Positions 1 to 7,384 of a stretch of 12,389 nucleotides of DNA are shown one piece after another. The position numbers were made by a program, and so were the translations under genes. The DNA is from Alistipes sp. UBA943. Its GTDB lineage: Bacteria > Bacteroidota > Bacteroidia > Bacteroidales > Rikenellaceae. The stretch spans positions 1 through 12,389 of the forward strand of contig DBDB01000048.1 of NCBI GenBank assembly GCA_002293345.1. Direction: 5' to 3'. A model generated the notes under the pieces. It had not been told where the DNA came from and searched no databases. It saw only the letters and a list, made by a program, of their open reading frames with translations. How positions within the stretch are numbered: the first letter of the stretch is position 1; the number at the start of each line of letters is the position of its first letter.

Positions 1-57
1 ACATCTGTGCCGAAGTTCACGTCGTTGTACTTTCCGTTGTATAAAGATCTAATGTAG
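1..57 (+). CDS. Possible 3' end of an unidentified gene (partial)
   Basis: Frame 1 is open from the first base and reads TSVPKFTSLYFPLYKDLM before a TAG stop at 55-57. The composition looks like real coding sequence, and a strong hairpin terminator follows 15 bases later, as expected for the end of a plus-strand gene. Only 18 residues are visible, so the product cannot be named. The alternative reading in frame 2, also ending within the first 52 bases, gives an Arg/Cys-rich peptide that looks non-coding. Support is indirect. Confidence 0.35.
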   Translation, partial: TSVPKFTSLYFPLYKDLM

Positions 58-72
58 CGCAGGATAACAAAA

Positions 73-105
73 CCCCCCACTGATTCAGTGGGGGGGTATT
101 TGTTG
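73..105. terminator. Bidirectional rho-independent terminator
   Basis: CCCCCCACTG (73-82) pairs perfectly with CAGTGGGGGG (86-95) around a three-base loop. On the plus strand it is followed by a T-rich tract (tatttgttgttttt). On the minus strand it is followed by TTTTG. It therefore fits both the end of the partial plus-strand gene at the left edge and the end of the minus-strand operon whose last gene stops at 120. Confidence 0.85.
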
Positions 106-119
106 TTTTTCTTGTATGA

Positions 120-635
120 TTATCCCAGCGCCACCTTTCGGTCGACGTACCACACGAAAAGATATTCGTTACCGTTTTCGTGCAGATCGAAATAGAGGGC
201 CACCACCGTTTTTCCTTCTCGATCTTGGTAGAGACGTTCGCCGGCATCGCTTTCGATTGTGAAGATATACGATTGCTGCAGGTATTCGTCCACTTCCGGA
301 GCCCTGCCCGTACTTAAAATTGTGTACACCTCGATGAGTTGATCGTCATTGTTGAACACATATTGATATTCGAGCACCGAGCCGGATCCTTTGTAAATAT
401 CGGCATGCCGGTTAGCGGAAAGGTCCACTGATTCGATGAGTTTCGTGTACATGGCATTTTTAATGGCGGCACGCGATGCACCCCAATTCAACAGAGGATC
501 GCTGTACGACAGCGGAGCATCGGGGTTGGGGTCGACGAAGTCATTCTTTTCCCCGCTACCCTCCACTTTTGTTTCGCCACATGCGGCAAAACCGACGGCA
601 CAAAAAATCAAACAGATAAGGAGCAGTTTTTTCAT
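120..635 (-). CDS. Small lipoprotein of unknown function
   Basis: This 171-residue protein starts with a clear type II signal peptide: MKKLL, a hydrophobic core, then VGFAAC with the lipid-attached cysteine at residue 19. It should be exported and anchored to a membrane, probably the outer membrane. The mature part begins with an acidic/Pro-rich linker (about 25-45), then a small domain with an SYSDPLLNWGASRAAIK motif and alternating beta-like stretches (EYQYVF, YIFTIES, YLFVWYVD) near the C-terminus. I recognise this general style from uncharacterised Bacteroidales lipoproteins but cannot assign a family or function. The ATG at 633-635 is chosen because it places the signal peptide at the N-terminus. 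A longer reading from 839 would run far into the upstream gene and bury the signal peptide. It lies 8 bases after the acyl-CoA synthetase stop, is the last gene of the operon, and is followed by the terminator at 73-95. Confidence 0.85.
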   Translation of the reverse strand: MKKLLLICLIFCAVGFAACGETKVEGSGEKNDFVDPNPDAPLSYSDPLLNWGASRAAIKNAMYTKLIESVDLSANRHADIYKGSGSVLEYQYVFNNDDQLIEVYTILSTGRAPEVDEYLQQSYIFTIESDAGERLYQDREGKTVVALYFDLHENGNEYLFVWYVDRKVALG

Positions 636-643
636 ATCGGTAC

Positions 644-2335
644 TTATTTTTGGTTTTTTGGATTTTGGGTACGGCGTGTGTAGAGGAATCGACGGATCTT
701 GTGGGTGGGAGTTTTGATGAACTCCTTGTCCTCCTCCACGATCTCCGACACGCGTGACGTTTTGCTGACACGCTCGTTCACCCAGTTGGTGATGTCGCGT
801 GCCACTCCTTCTTTCCACTTGTCGAAATCCCGTTGCCACCCCGTGAAACGTGCCTCGAGGGCCTCCTTGTTAAAATTCACGAGCGCCACCAGACGTCCCC
901 CTCGTTGCGTGACGACCGCCTCGTTGATAAACACGTGCGAGTTCAACACACTCTCTATATCTTCGGGATAGATATTCTCGCCACCCGGACCGACAATCAT
1001 GTTTTTCAAGCGTCCCTTGATGTACAGCCACCCATCGGGCGAGAAGCATCCTAAGTCTCCCGTTTTGAGCCATCCGTCCGGAGTGAAAACCTCTTTCGTG
1101 GCTGCGGGGTTCTTGTAGTAACCCAGCATTGCGCTGGGCGTACGCGCCAGGATTTCACCCTGACCGGTCTTCGGATCGACGTTTTCGACTTTCAACTCCA
1201 CACCGGGTGCCGCGGGACCCGTGGATCCCAACCGAACCTGAGATGGCGCGGCACCGGCCAACAGGGGAGCCGTTTCGGTCAATCCGTAACCGATCGCGTA
1301 GGGAAATTTCGCTTCGAGGAGGAATCGTTCTGTGTCACCGTCCAACTTGGCACCGCCGATCCCGAGGAATCGCAACCGGCCCCCGAAAACACCTTTCAAT
1401 TTGCGTCCCGCCATGCGGTGGAGTAGTTTGCGTATGGGAGCCAGCCGGTACAGGAACTTGATAAATTTATTTGCCGTGAATCGTGACAATACCTGCCCCC
1501 GATAGATCTTTTCGATGATGAGCGGCACGATCAGCATCACCGTGGGACGCACTGTTGCCAACACGGGCAGCAGTACCGTCGCCGTCGGCGGACGATCGAG
1601 ATACACGACCTCGGCCCCACGGGCGAATGGGTAAATCATACCGATAGAGCACTCGTACGTGTGCGCCAATGGCAGTACGGATAGAAACACGTCGCCATCG
1701 ATCACGGGGAAGATCGAAGCGCTCAGATCCACTTGTGCGCACAGTGCCGAATGTGTTAACATGACCCCTTTCGGTGTCGATGTCGTCCCGGACGTGTAGA
1801 TAATCGCCGCAAGGTCGTCAGGTCGTGGCGCGCGTCGCGGGCCGGAGGCCCGATGCGTCGGGGGAATTTCTTCCCCCCGCCGCACAGAGTCTTGCTCCGC
1901 AAGACTCACGCGCGCCCCATGAATGACGCGCAGGTTTTGGGTACGGATGACAATGTCGAAGTTATCGACGGTCTTTTTCGACAGTTTGGAGAAGAGTTTG
2001 TCTGACACGACCAATCCCTTGGCCTCCGAATGGGAGATGATATGGGTCAGTTCGGAGGGGGAAAAATCTGGAAGGATCGGCACCACAACCATCCCTGCGG
2101 AGGTAATGGCCAGATAAGCGACGCCCCAGTTGGGAGAGTTGCTGCTGAGGAGTGCCACTTTATCTCCCGGCACGAGACCCGCCTCATGGAGCAGGTGTTG
2201 AACCTTCTTGATACGTTTGCCGACTTCGGCGTACGTGAGCGTTTCGCATACGACACCCGATTCGGTCATACTGAAAGCGGCCTTCTCAGGGAAGGCCGCT
2301 ATACTGTGTCGAACCAGGTCGTGTAGGGTGAACAT
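644..2335 (-). CDS. Long-chain acyl-CoA synthetase (AMP-forming ligase)
   Basis: This 563-residue protein belongs to the ANL adenylate-forming superfamily. It activates a fatty acid with ATP to acyl-AMP, then transfers it to CoA, at the cytoplasmic side of the membrane. Visible motifs: the phosphate loop YTSGTTSTPKG (180-190), GYGLTET (349-355), the ATP-ribose-binding GWLKTGD (421-427), the hinge KGRLKNMIV with GGENIYPEDIE (440-461), and the C-terminal catalytic lysine in KTPTHKIRRF (K546). Length and motif order match FadD/FACS-type enzymes; the exact substrate is unknown. The phosphate loop has Ser where Gly is usual (residue 186). Residues about 140-170, just before the conserved PDDLAAIIYTSG, are Arg/Pro-rich and are encoded by a strongly palindromic 90-bp block. 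The ATG overlaps the TAA of the upstream OmpA-like gene by one base (TAATG), so the two are probably translationally coupled. Confidence 0.93.
   Translation of the reverse strand: MFTLHDLVRHSIAAFPEKAAFSMTESGVVCETLTYAEVGKRIKKVQHLLHEAGLVPGDKVALLSSNSPNWGVAYLAITSAGMVVVPILPDFSPSELTHIISHSEAKGLVVSDKLFSKLSKKTVDNFDIVIRTQNLRVIHGARVSLAEQDSVRRGEEIPPTHRASGPRRAPRPDDLAAIIYTSGTTSTPKGVMLTHSALCAQVDLSASIFPVIDGDVFLSVLPLAHTYECSIGMIYPFARGAEVVYLDRPPTATVLLPVLATVRPTVMLIVPLIIEKIYRGQVLSRFTANKFIKFLYRLAPIRKLLHRMAGRKLKGVFGGRLRFLGIGGAKLDGDTERFLLEAKFPYAIGYGLTETAPLLAGAAPSQVRLGSTGPAAPGVELKVENVDPKTGQGEILARTPSAMLGYYKNPAATKEVFTPDGWLKTGDLGCFSPDGWLYIKGRLKNMIVGPGGENIYPEDIESVLNSHVFINEAVVTQRGGRLVALVNFNKEALEARFTGWQRDFDKWKEGVARDITNWVNERVSKTSRVSEIVEEDKEFIKTPTHKIRRFLYTRRTQNPKNQK
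1827..1916. repeat. 90-bp nested palindromic element inside the acyl-CoA synthetase gene
   Basis: An outer perfect 9-bp inverted repeat, GGCGCGCGT (1827-1835) and ACGCGCGCC (1908-1916), encloses three hairpins in a row. These are CGGGCC-GGA-GGCCCG (1838-1852), GGGGGAA-TTTC-TTCCCCC (1860-1877), and GAGTCTTGC-TCC-GCAAGACTC (1887-1907), the last having a 9-bp stem. The whole could fold as a four-way, cloverleaf-like structure. It is exactly 30 codons long and stays in frame with the minus-strand gene, encoding about residues 140-170. The structure is seen directly; that it was inserted is inference. Confidence 0.75.
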
Positions 2336-3384
2336 TATTGGAGGAGTTTGGCAGCATTGCTTGCGCCGAGCACACCTCCATGTTGGAAGTAGTCATAGGC
2401 ACGCTCCACGTCCCCCTGCATGATTGCCAGTACGCCCATGTTGTTCCAGTATGCGGATGACGATTCGGTGACCCGATCCAGATAACGCGCGGCGGCACGC
2501 ATATCTCCATTTGTCAGCGCGCTGGCGGCAGCATTCACGTTGGCTACATCGCTATTGGGATAGAGGCGCGCCGTAGTCTCGAAGACCTCGTTGTATGCAT
2601 CGCTACCGGGCTCGTACGTGTTGGCGATCGAGAAAAGTTCCTCTTGGGAGAGCGACGCGGGGCTATCGGCATAGACATCCTTGGCTTTTTTAGCCGAGTA
2701 GGCGGCCATCGTGTAGTCGATGCGATACTCCACGCAACGCAGGCGGGGATAGTATTCGGCAGCGATTTGACGGTACAACATGTCCGGCATCTTGCTCATT
2801 TCGTATTCACGTTCGTCGTACACGTCCGTGCCACGGATAATCGACAGGATGGCCGATTTGCTTTTCAGGTGCGAGTTTGCGATCATCGAGTCGAGAGCCG
2901 CCCAATCTTCACCGCCTTCGGCCACCGTGAACAGACCTTCGGACAGACCGTGACGGTCGCGCAGGTAGTTCTTCACCGCCATCGCGCGTTCGCCCGAAAG
3001 GACCATATTGGCCGAGAACTCTCCCTCGGGGGAGGTACGACCGATGAACGTGATACCGATGATGCGTGCGTCGGGATTGTCCTGAATGGCACGGATCTGG
3101 TCGTAGATACGCTGCAGCACCGACGCGTTGTTGCGGTAGTTGGGCTGTATCTCCGACGTACCGGGCTCGAAATCGAGATACGCTTTACCGGTCTGGCTGC
3201 GCATGCGCGACCCGCCTTCCGAACGGGGTGTGAGGTAGCTCACCTCGAACTCGTCCGACGCGGGGACGTAATAGGTAGTCTCAGAAGTCTCTCTGCTGCG
3301 CTCGACGATGCGCGTACGGTTCGAAGCACACGCCAACGAGAGAGACAACAGGCAAAAAAGAGGAAGAAGTCGTAACGATTTCAT
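2335..3384 (-). CDS. OmpA-like lipoprotein with C-terminal TPR-like region
   Basis: This is a 349-residue lipoprotein. The signal peptide is MKSLRLLPLFCLLSLSLAC with the lipidated Cys at residue 19. After a linker comes an OmpA C-terminal-like fold (about 68-146), including the segments YLDFEPGTSEIQPNYRNN and GRTSPEGEFSANM followed by SGERAMAVKNYL. Such domains bind peptidoglycan or act as periplasmic scaffolds. Residues about 246-346 are helical and TPR-like (ending SSAYWNNMGVLAIMQGDVERA). This layout resembles Bacteroidales proteins carrying OmpA-like and TPR segments, some annotated DUF3868 and found near fimbrial loci; I see no fimbrial gene here. An in-frame ATG at 3411 is rejected because it lies within the promoter -7 box and would put nine polar residues before the signal peptide. 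First gene of its operon, with a 1-base overlap to the next. Confidence 0.85.
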   Translation of the reverse strand: MKSLRLLPLFCLLSLSLACASNRTRIVERSRETSETTYYVPASDEFEVSYLTPRSEGGSRMRSQTGKAYLDFEPGTSEIQPNYRNNASVLQRIYDQIRAIQDNPDARIIGITFIGRTSPEGEFSANMVLSGERAMAVKNYLRDRHGLSEGLFTVAEGGEDWAALDSMIANSHLKSKSAILSIIRGTDVYDEREYEMSKMPDMLYRQIAAEYYPRLRCVEYRIDYTMAAYSAKKAKDVYADSPASLSQEELFSIANTYEPGSDAYNEVFETTARLYPNSDVANVNAAASALTNGDMRAAARYLDRVTESSSAYWNNMGVLAIMQGDVERAYDYFQHGGVLGASNAAKLLQ

Positions 3385-3408
3385 ACTTTTATCAGGCTCA
3401 AATTTTTG

Positions 3409-3440
3409 CAAATGTAGAATTATTTTCGGAGTTATACAAA
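3409..3440 (-). promoter_or_regulatory. Bacteroidetes-type promoter for the minus-strand lipoprotein/acyl-CoA synthetase operon
   Basis: On the minus strand, TTTG (3440-3437) is followed after 20 bases by TACATTTG (3416-3409), a full match to the Bacteroidetes TTTG...TAnnTTTG consensus at about -33 and -7. Transcription would start near 3402, leaving an untranslated leader of about 18 bases before the ATG at 3384. This fixes the start of the OmpA-like gene at the downstream ATG. Confidence 0.75.
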
Positions 3441-3456
3441 TAATGTGCTACATTTG
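3425..3456 (+). promoter_or_regulatory. Bacteroidetes-type promoter for the sppA operon
   Basis: TACATTTG at 3449-3456 matches the -7 consensus TAnnTTTG perfectly. A weaker -33 element, TTCG (3425-3428, one mismatch to TTTG), lies exactly 20 bases upstream. Predicted transcription start is near 3463, about 36 bases before the sppA ATG. The -7 sequence is identical to that of the divergent promoter, and the two promoters are interleaved. Confidence 0.65.
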
Positions 3457-3466
3457 TGAGCACAAA
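3444..3466. promoter_or_regulatory. Dyad symmetry over the sppA -7 box, candidate operator
   Basis: Two overlapping inverted repeats sit on the -7 box and start site: TGTGCT-N9-AGCACA (3444-3449/3459-3464) and TTTGTG-AG-CACAAA (3453-3458/3461-3466). A repressor bound here would block polymerase. No cognate regulator is present in the window, so operator function is inference. Confidence 0.4.
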
Positions 3467-3498
3467 AAAGAAATAAAAACGAATATTATATTTTAACG

Positions 3499-5277
3499 AT
3501 GAAATTTTTGAAAACATTTCTCGCCGCCCTGCTTGCTTTTGTCGTCGGAAGTGTCGTGCTGACGATACTCGGCGTGGTTATTTTATTTGGTATCACTGCG
3601 TCGATGGGGGCTTCCGAACGGGTGGTGATCGGTGAAAATTCGATTCTCAAAATCGACTTCTCCGAACTGGTCACCGATGCGCCCGTGCGTTCGCCCTTCG
3701 GCCGTATCGACTTCGCGACTTTTGAAACTACACCCACGATTTCGCTTTACAACGCCTTGAAGGCGATCGAGACGGCCAAAACCGACGACCGTATTCGCGG
3801 CATCTATTTGCGTCCGGGCGGTGCTTATGTGCCGTCGCTGACGGTGCTCGAGGAGTTACGCGAGGCGTTGGCTGACTTCCGGCGGAGCGGCAAATTCGTC
3901 GTTGCGTACAGCGAGGCGTACGGACAGCCCGATTACTACCTTGCCTCGGTGGCGGACAAGATCTACATGCAACCCCAAGGTCGGTTAATGTGGTCGGGAA
4001 TGAGTGCTACGATGCCTTTTTTCAAGGGATTGTTCGACAAACTGGACGTCGAGGCTGAGATCTTCCGTCCCACGGAGTGCCGTTTCAAGAGTGCCGTGGA
4101 GCCCTACTTCAGGACCGACATGTCGGACGAAAACCGACTCCAAATGCAGACGCTGCTGGACAGCAACTGGACGGTTGTGTTGGAGTCCGTGGCGAAGTCG
4201 CGTGGCGTGGACCCCGTGACGTTGAATCGTCTGGCTGACGAACTGGTCATTGCGATGCCTTCGGATGCCGTGGCACACAAACTTATCGACAGCCTCCTGT
4301 ATGAAGATCAGCTGGAGGAGGTATTCCGTTCGCGTGGGGTGGAGGCGAAGGAGGGCGAAATGAAATTCGTCACGTTGTGTCAATATGCGGCCAACCGCCG
4401 TGCCGATTTGAAGAAGATCCATGCCCCCCAAGTGGCGATTGTCTATGCCGAAGGTGCGATTGTCGACGGTAAAGGATCGTCCGATGAGATCGGAGGAAAC
4501 TCGATGGCCGCCCAGTTGGCCAAGGTGCGTCGCGACACGACTGTTAAGGCGGTTGTGCTGCGTGTGAACTCACCGGGAGGCAGTGCCCTGGCGTCGGACG
4601 TCATTTGGCGCGAGATGCAGCTGCTGAAAGCAGCCAAGCCCATCGTCGTATCGATGGGCCAGTACGCCGCCTCCGGCGGATACTACATCTCGTGCCCGGC
4701 GGACGCCATCGTGGCGGATCGAATGACGCTCACGGGCTCGATTGGTGTGTTCGGCATGTTCCTGCGTATGGATGAGATGCTGAGCAAGCATGTCGGCATT
4801 ACGTTCGACACGGCCAAGACCAACGAGTCGTCCGACGCGGGAGTGATGCGTCCCCTGACGGAGCGTGAACGCGCCGTGCTGATGCGCAATATCGACGACG
4901 TGTACGCCACCTTTACAGGGTTGGTAGCACAGGGACGTCACCTGCCCATCGAGCGGGTCAAGGAGTTGGCCGAAGGACGTGTGTGGAGCGGCACGGATGC
5001 CGTGGCCAACGGGCTTGCGGACCTGAACGGCGGACTGAACGCGGCCATTGCTTTGGCGGCTGAGAAGGCGACACTGGGGGACAACTACCGTGTCGTGGAG
5101 CGAGTCGAGGCTCCCACCGGATTGGTGGCGCTGTTCAGTGACCTCTCGGCACAGGTTCGTACCGATATAGCTGATAAGGAGTTGGGCATTTTTGCACCGC
5201 ATTGGCGCAAGTTGCGTGAGGTGTCGAAACAGCAGGGTGTGCTGATGTATTGCCCCTATTCGATTGAAATAGAGTAA
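3499..5277 (+). CDS. sppA: Signal peptide peptidase SppA, 67K type
   Basis: This 592-residue, two-domain SppA is a membrane-anchored serine/lysine protease that degrades signal peptides after they are cut from exported proteins. One N-terminal membrane segment (about 7-34) anchors it, with the bulk in the periplasm. The N-terminal domain holds the catalytic lysine in RFKSAVEPYF (K197), matching the E. coli KYKSAVEP motif. The C-terminal domain holds the nucleophile in QYAASGGYY (S392), preceded by VNSPGGSALAS (356-366) and followed by TLTGSIGVFG (410-419). Both catalytic residues are intact and the length is typical of the duplicated long form. The ATG gives a proper MKFLK N-terminus behind the mapped promoter. 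It is the first gene of a four-gene run; the ABC ATPase begins 3 bases after its stop, implying co-expression with an exporter. Confidence 0.95.
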   Translation: MKFLKTFLAALLAFVVGSVVLTILGVVILFGITASMGASERVVIGENSILKIDFSELVTDAPVRSPFGRIDFATFETTPTISLYNALKAIETAKTDDRIRGIYLRPGGAYVPSLTVLEELREALADFRRSGKFVVAYSEAYGQPDYYLASVADKIYMQPQGRLMWSGMSATMPFFKGLFDKLDVEAEIFRPTECRFKSAVEPYFRTDMSDENRLQMQTLLDSNWTVVLESVAKSRGVDPVTLNRLADELVIAMPSDAVAHKLIDSLLYEDQLEEVFRSRGVEAKEGEMKFVTLCQYAANRRADLKKIHAPQVAIVYAEGAIVDGKGSSDEIGGNSMAAQLAKVRRDTTVKAVVLRVNSPGGSALASDVIWREMQLLKAAKPIVVSMGQYAASGGYYISCPADAIVADRMTLTGSIGVFGMFLRMDEMLSKHVGITFDTAKTNESSDAGVMRPLTERERAVLMRNIDDVYATFTGLVAQGRHLPIERVKELAEGRVWSGTDAVANGLADLNGGLNAAIALAAEKATLGDNYRVVERVEAPTGLVALFSDLSAQVRTDIADKELGIFAPHWRKLREVSKQQGVLMYCPYSIEIE

Positions 5278-5280
5278 CGT

Positions 5281-6051
5281 ATGACGACAGACAACATTAT
5301 CGAGATCCATCGCGTCACCAAGGCCTTCGCGAAACATACGGCTCTGGACGATGTATCGCTCACGATTCCGCGTGGCAGTGTGTACGGACTGCTGGGCCCC
5401 AACGGTGCCGGTAAAACGACCCTCATCCGCATCATCAACCGCATCACGGCTCCCGATTCAGGACGTGTGCTGTTCAACGGCCGCGACCTGCAACCCGAAG
5501 ATGTGTATCGTATTGGATATCTTCCCGAGGAGCGCGGACTCTACAAAAAGATGAAGGTCGGCGAACAGGCCATTTTCTTCGCACGGCTGAAAGGTCTGTC
5601 GCGTCACGATGCGATTGTGAAACTCAAGGCGTGGTTCGAGAAATTCGGCATCGAATCATGGTGGGACCGCAAGGTGGACGAACTGTCGAAGGGCATGGCG
5701 CAGAAGGTACAGTTTATCGTCACAGTGCTGCACGAACCCGAGTTGTTGATTTTCGACGAGCCGTTTTCCGGTTTCGACCCGATCAACGCCAACCTGCTCA
5801 AGGAGGAGATTTTGGGGTTGCGTGATCGGGGAGCGACGGTGATCTTTTCGACCCACAACATGTCGTCGGTGGAGGAGATATGCGACCACATCACGCTGAT
5901 CAACAACTCACACAACATCCTCACGGGCCGTGTGGATGAGATCCGTCGCCAGTACGGGGAGCGTAAAATGATCACCGTGGAGGAGGTTTCGTCGATGAAC
6001 GATATATTTATCAAGGCAGTAAAAGGAGAGTTGTCCCATGGCAAGCATTAA
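5281..6051 (+). CDS. ABC transporter ATP-binding protein (NatA/YhaQ-like)
   Basis: This 256-residue ABC ATPase drives the ABC-2 type permease encoded next. Walker A is GPNGAGKTT (39-47). The Q-loop region reads GYLPEERGLY (79-88), with Glu in place of the usual Gln, as is common in NatA-like proteins. The signature is LSKGMAQKVQ (135-144), a LSGGQ variant. Walker B is LLIFDEP (155-161), and the switch histidine is in FSTHNM (H192). The C-terminal tail (about 205-256) is the extension seen in NatA/YhaQ/CcmA-type exporter ATPases. All catalytic motifs are intact. Its last 14 bases overlap the start of the permease gene, typical of tight translational coupling. The substrate is unknown; NatAB of Bacillus exports sodium, but that cannot be carried over here. 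Confidence 0.93.
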   Translation: MTTDNIIEIHRVTKAFAKHTALDDVSLTIPRGSVYGLLGPNGAGKTTLIRIINRITAPDSGRVLFNGRDLQPEDVYRIGYLPEERGLYKKMKVGEQAIFFARLKGLSRHDAIVKLKAWFEKFGIESWWDRKVDELSKGMAQKVQFIVTVLHEPELLIFDEPFSGFDPINANLLKEEILGLRDRGATVIFSTHNMSSVEEICDHITLINNSHNILTGRVDEIRRQYGERKMITVEEVSSMNDIFIKAVKGELSHGKH

Positions 6052-7363
6052 CCTGATCATAGCGCGAGAGTTCAACGAACGCGTACGCAAGAAATCGTTT
6101 ATCGTCACGACGATCCTGATCCCTATTCTGATGGTGGCGCTCATGTTGGCCCCTGCGCTGATCATGCGGTATGCCCATGGTGATACGCGCCTCATCGAGG
6201 TGATCGACCAAAGTGGTTTGATCGCTCCCTCGCTCGAAAACAATTCCGAAATTGTTTTCGAACCAACGTCTGCGACGTTGGATGAGGCGCGCCGGTCGAC
6301 GGCCGAAAACGAGACGTTCGGCGTGCTGGTGATCGGTGAGGACGTGTTGACGAACCCGAATAACGTGACGCTCTACGCGAACGGGCCTTCGTCCGTATCG
6401 ATCGAAGAGGCGATCAAGTCGCAAGTCTCCGGCATTATCGAGAAGGAGAAACTGAAGGCGTATCACATCGACAACCTGCAACAGATTCTGGCGGAGGTCG
6501 AGACGCATGTGTCGCTACAGGTGTTCCGTGTGGATGACGGACGGGATAAACAGGCCGCCTCGTCGGCGATCGCCACCACGGTGGGGATCGTGCTGGCAAT
6601 GGTGCTGTACATGTTCCTGCTTATGTATGGCGCGATGGTGATGCAATCTGTTATCGAGGAGAAGAACAACCGCGTGCTGGAAGTCATCGTGTCGTCCGTA
6701 TCTCCATTCCGGTTAATGCTCGGCAAGATCCTCGGCATCGCACTCGTGGCGATCTTCCAGATCCTTATCTGGGCGGTGCTGATCGTTGTGATCGGCGGGG
6801 TGGTGATACCGCATCTCTTTACTCCCGACATGATGGGCGGGATGGAGGGGATGGAGGCCATGCAGGCGATGCAATCCGGAGCGATGGGGGGTATCGACGC
6901 CACAGCGATCCAAGCCCTCTCCGTGATGACCGACATAGGTTATATTACGCAGATCCTCGTCTACCTGATCCTTTACGTGATGGGTGGCTACCTGCTCTAC
7001 TCGGCCATGTTTGCCGCCGTGGGGTCGGCGGTCGACAGCGTGCAGGACGCGCAGCAACTGCAAACACCCATCACGATACCGATCATCTTGAGCATCTTCG
7101 TGATGCTGTTGGTGACGAAGGATCCCAACGCTCCGTTGGTGTTCTGGTGTTCGATGATCCCGTTCACGTCGCCCGTTGTGATGATGGCCCGCATCCCGAA
7201 CGGCATTCCGATGTGGGAACCGGTCGTTTCGCTGGTTATTTTGTACGCGTCGTTCCTGGTGATGGTGTGGCTTGCGGCGAAGATCTTCCGTGTCGGTATT
7301 TTCATGTATGGCAAAAAGACCACCTTCAAGGAACTTTGGAAATGGATGCGGTATAAATATTAG
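6038..7363 (+). CDS. ABC-2 type transporter permease (NatB/YhaP-like)
   Basis: This 441-residue inner-membrane protein has the ABC-2 exporter layout: a basic N-terminus (REFNERVRKKS), a first membrane helix (about 21-43), a large extracytoplasmic domain (about 45-175), then about five or six membrane segments (about 177-204, 232-254, 303-326, 345-384, 396-415). QSVIEEKNNRVLEVIVSSVSP (about 203-223) is the conserved cytoplasmic coupling region of this family. It pairs with the ATPase upstream, which it overlaps by 14 bases. An unusual Met/Gly-rich loop (265-283; DMMGGMEGMEAMQAMQSGAM) sits between two membrane helices. Substrate unknown. Confidence 0.92.
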   Translation: MASINLIIAREFNERVRKKSFIVTTILIPILMVALMLAPALIMRYAHGDTRLIEVIDQSGLIAPSLENNSEIVFEPTSATLDEARRSTAENETFGVLVIGEDVLTNPNNVTLYANGPSSVSIEEAIKSQVSGIIEKEKLKAYHIDNLQQILAEVETHVSLQVFRVDDGRDKQAASSAIATTVGIVLAMVLYMFLLMYGAMVMQSVIEEKNNRVLEVIVSSVSPFRLMLGKILGIALVAIFQILIWAVLIVVIGGVVIPHLFTPDMMGGMEGMEAMQAMQSGAMGGIDATAIQALSVMTDIGYITQILVYLILYVMGGYLLYSAMFAAVGSAVDSVQDAQQLQTPITIPIILSIFVMLLVTKDPNAPLVFWCSMIPFTSPVVMMARIPNGIPMWEPVVSLVILYASFLVMVWLAAKIFRVGIFMYGKKTTFKELWKWMRYKY

Positions 7364-7384
7364 GTTTAAAAGATTTTACTGTTT

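Noticed and set aside
17..247. 76-codon minus-strand open frame at the left edge
   Set aside because: It runs across the terminator and overlaps the lipoprotein gene in another frame; its composition is Thr/Trp-rich and not coding-like.
635..839. Longer N-terminal reading of the small lipoprotein (from an ATG at 839)
   Set aside because: It would run 190 bases into the acyl-CoA synthetase gene in another frame and bury a clean lipoprotein signal peptide. The ATG at 633-635 explains everything.
1827..1916. The cloverleaf-like block as a tRNA gene
   Set aside because: It lacks the conserved tRNA bases (TpsiC loop, D-loop), its arms have triloops or a four-base loop, and it lies inside an intact coding frame.
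2644..3375. 243-codon open frame on the plus strand opposite the OmpA-like gene
   Set aside because: It is antisense to a gene with a signal peptide and recognisable domains. The His/Arg/Val-rich composition is that of a mirror frame, and no promoter or domain supports it.
4570..5337. 255-codon minus-strand open frame opposite sppA
   Set aside because: His/Arg-rich shadow of a well-conserved gene with intact catalytic motifs.
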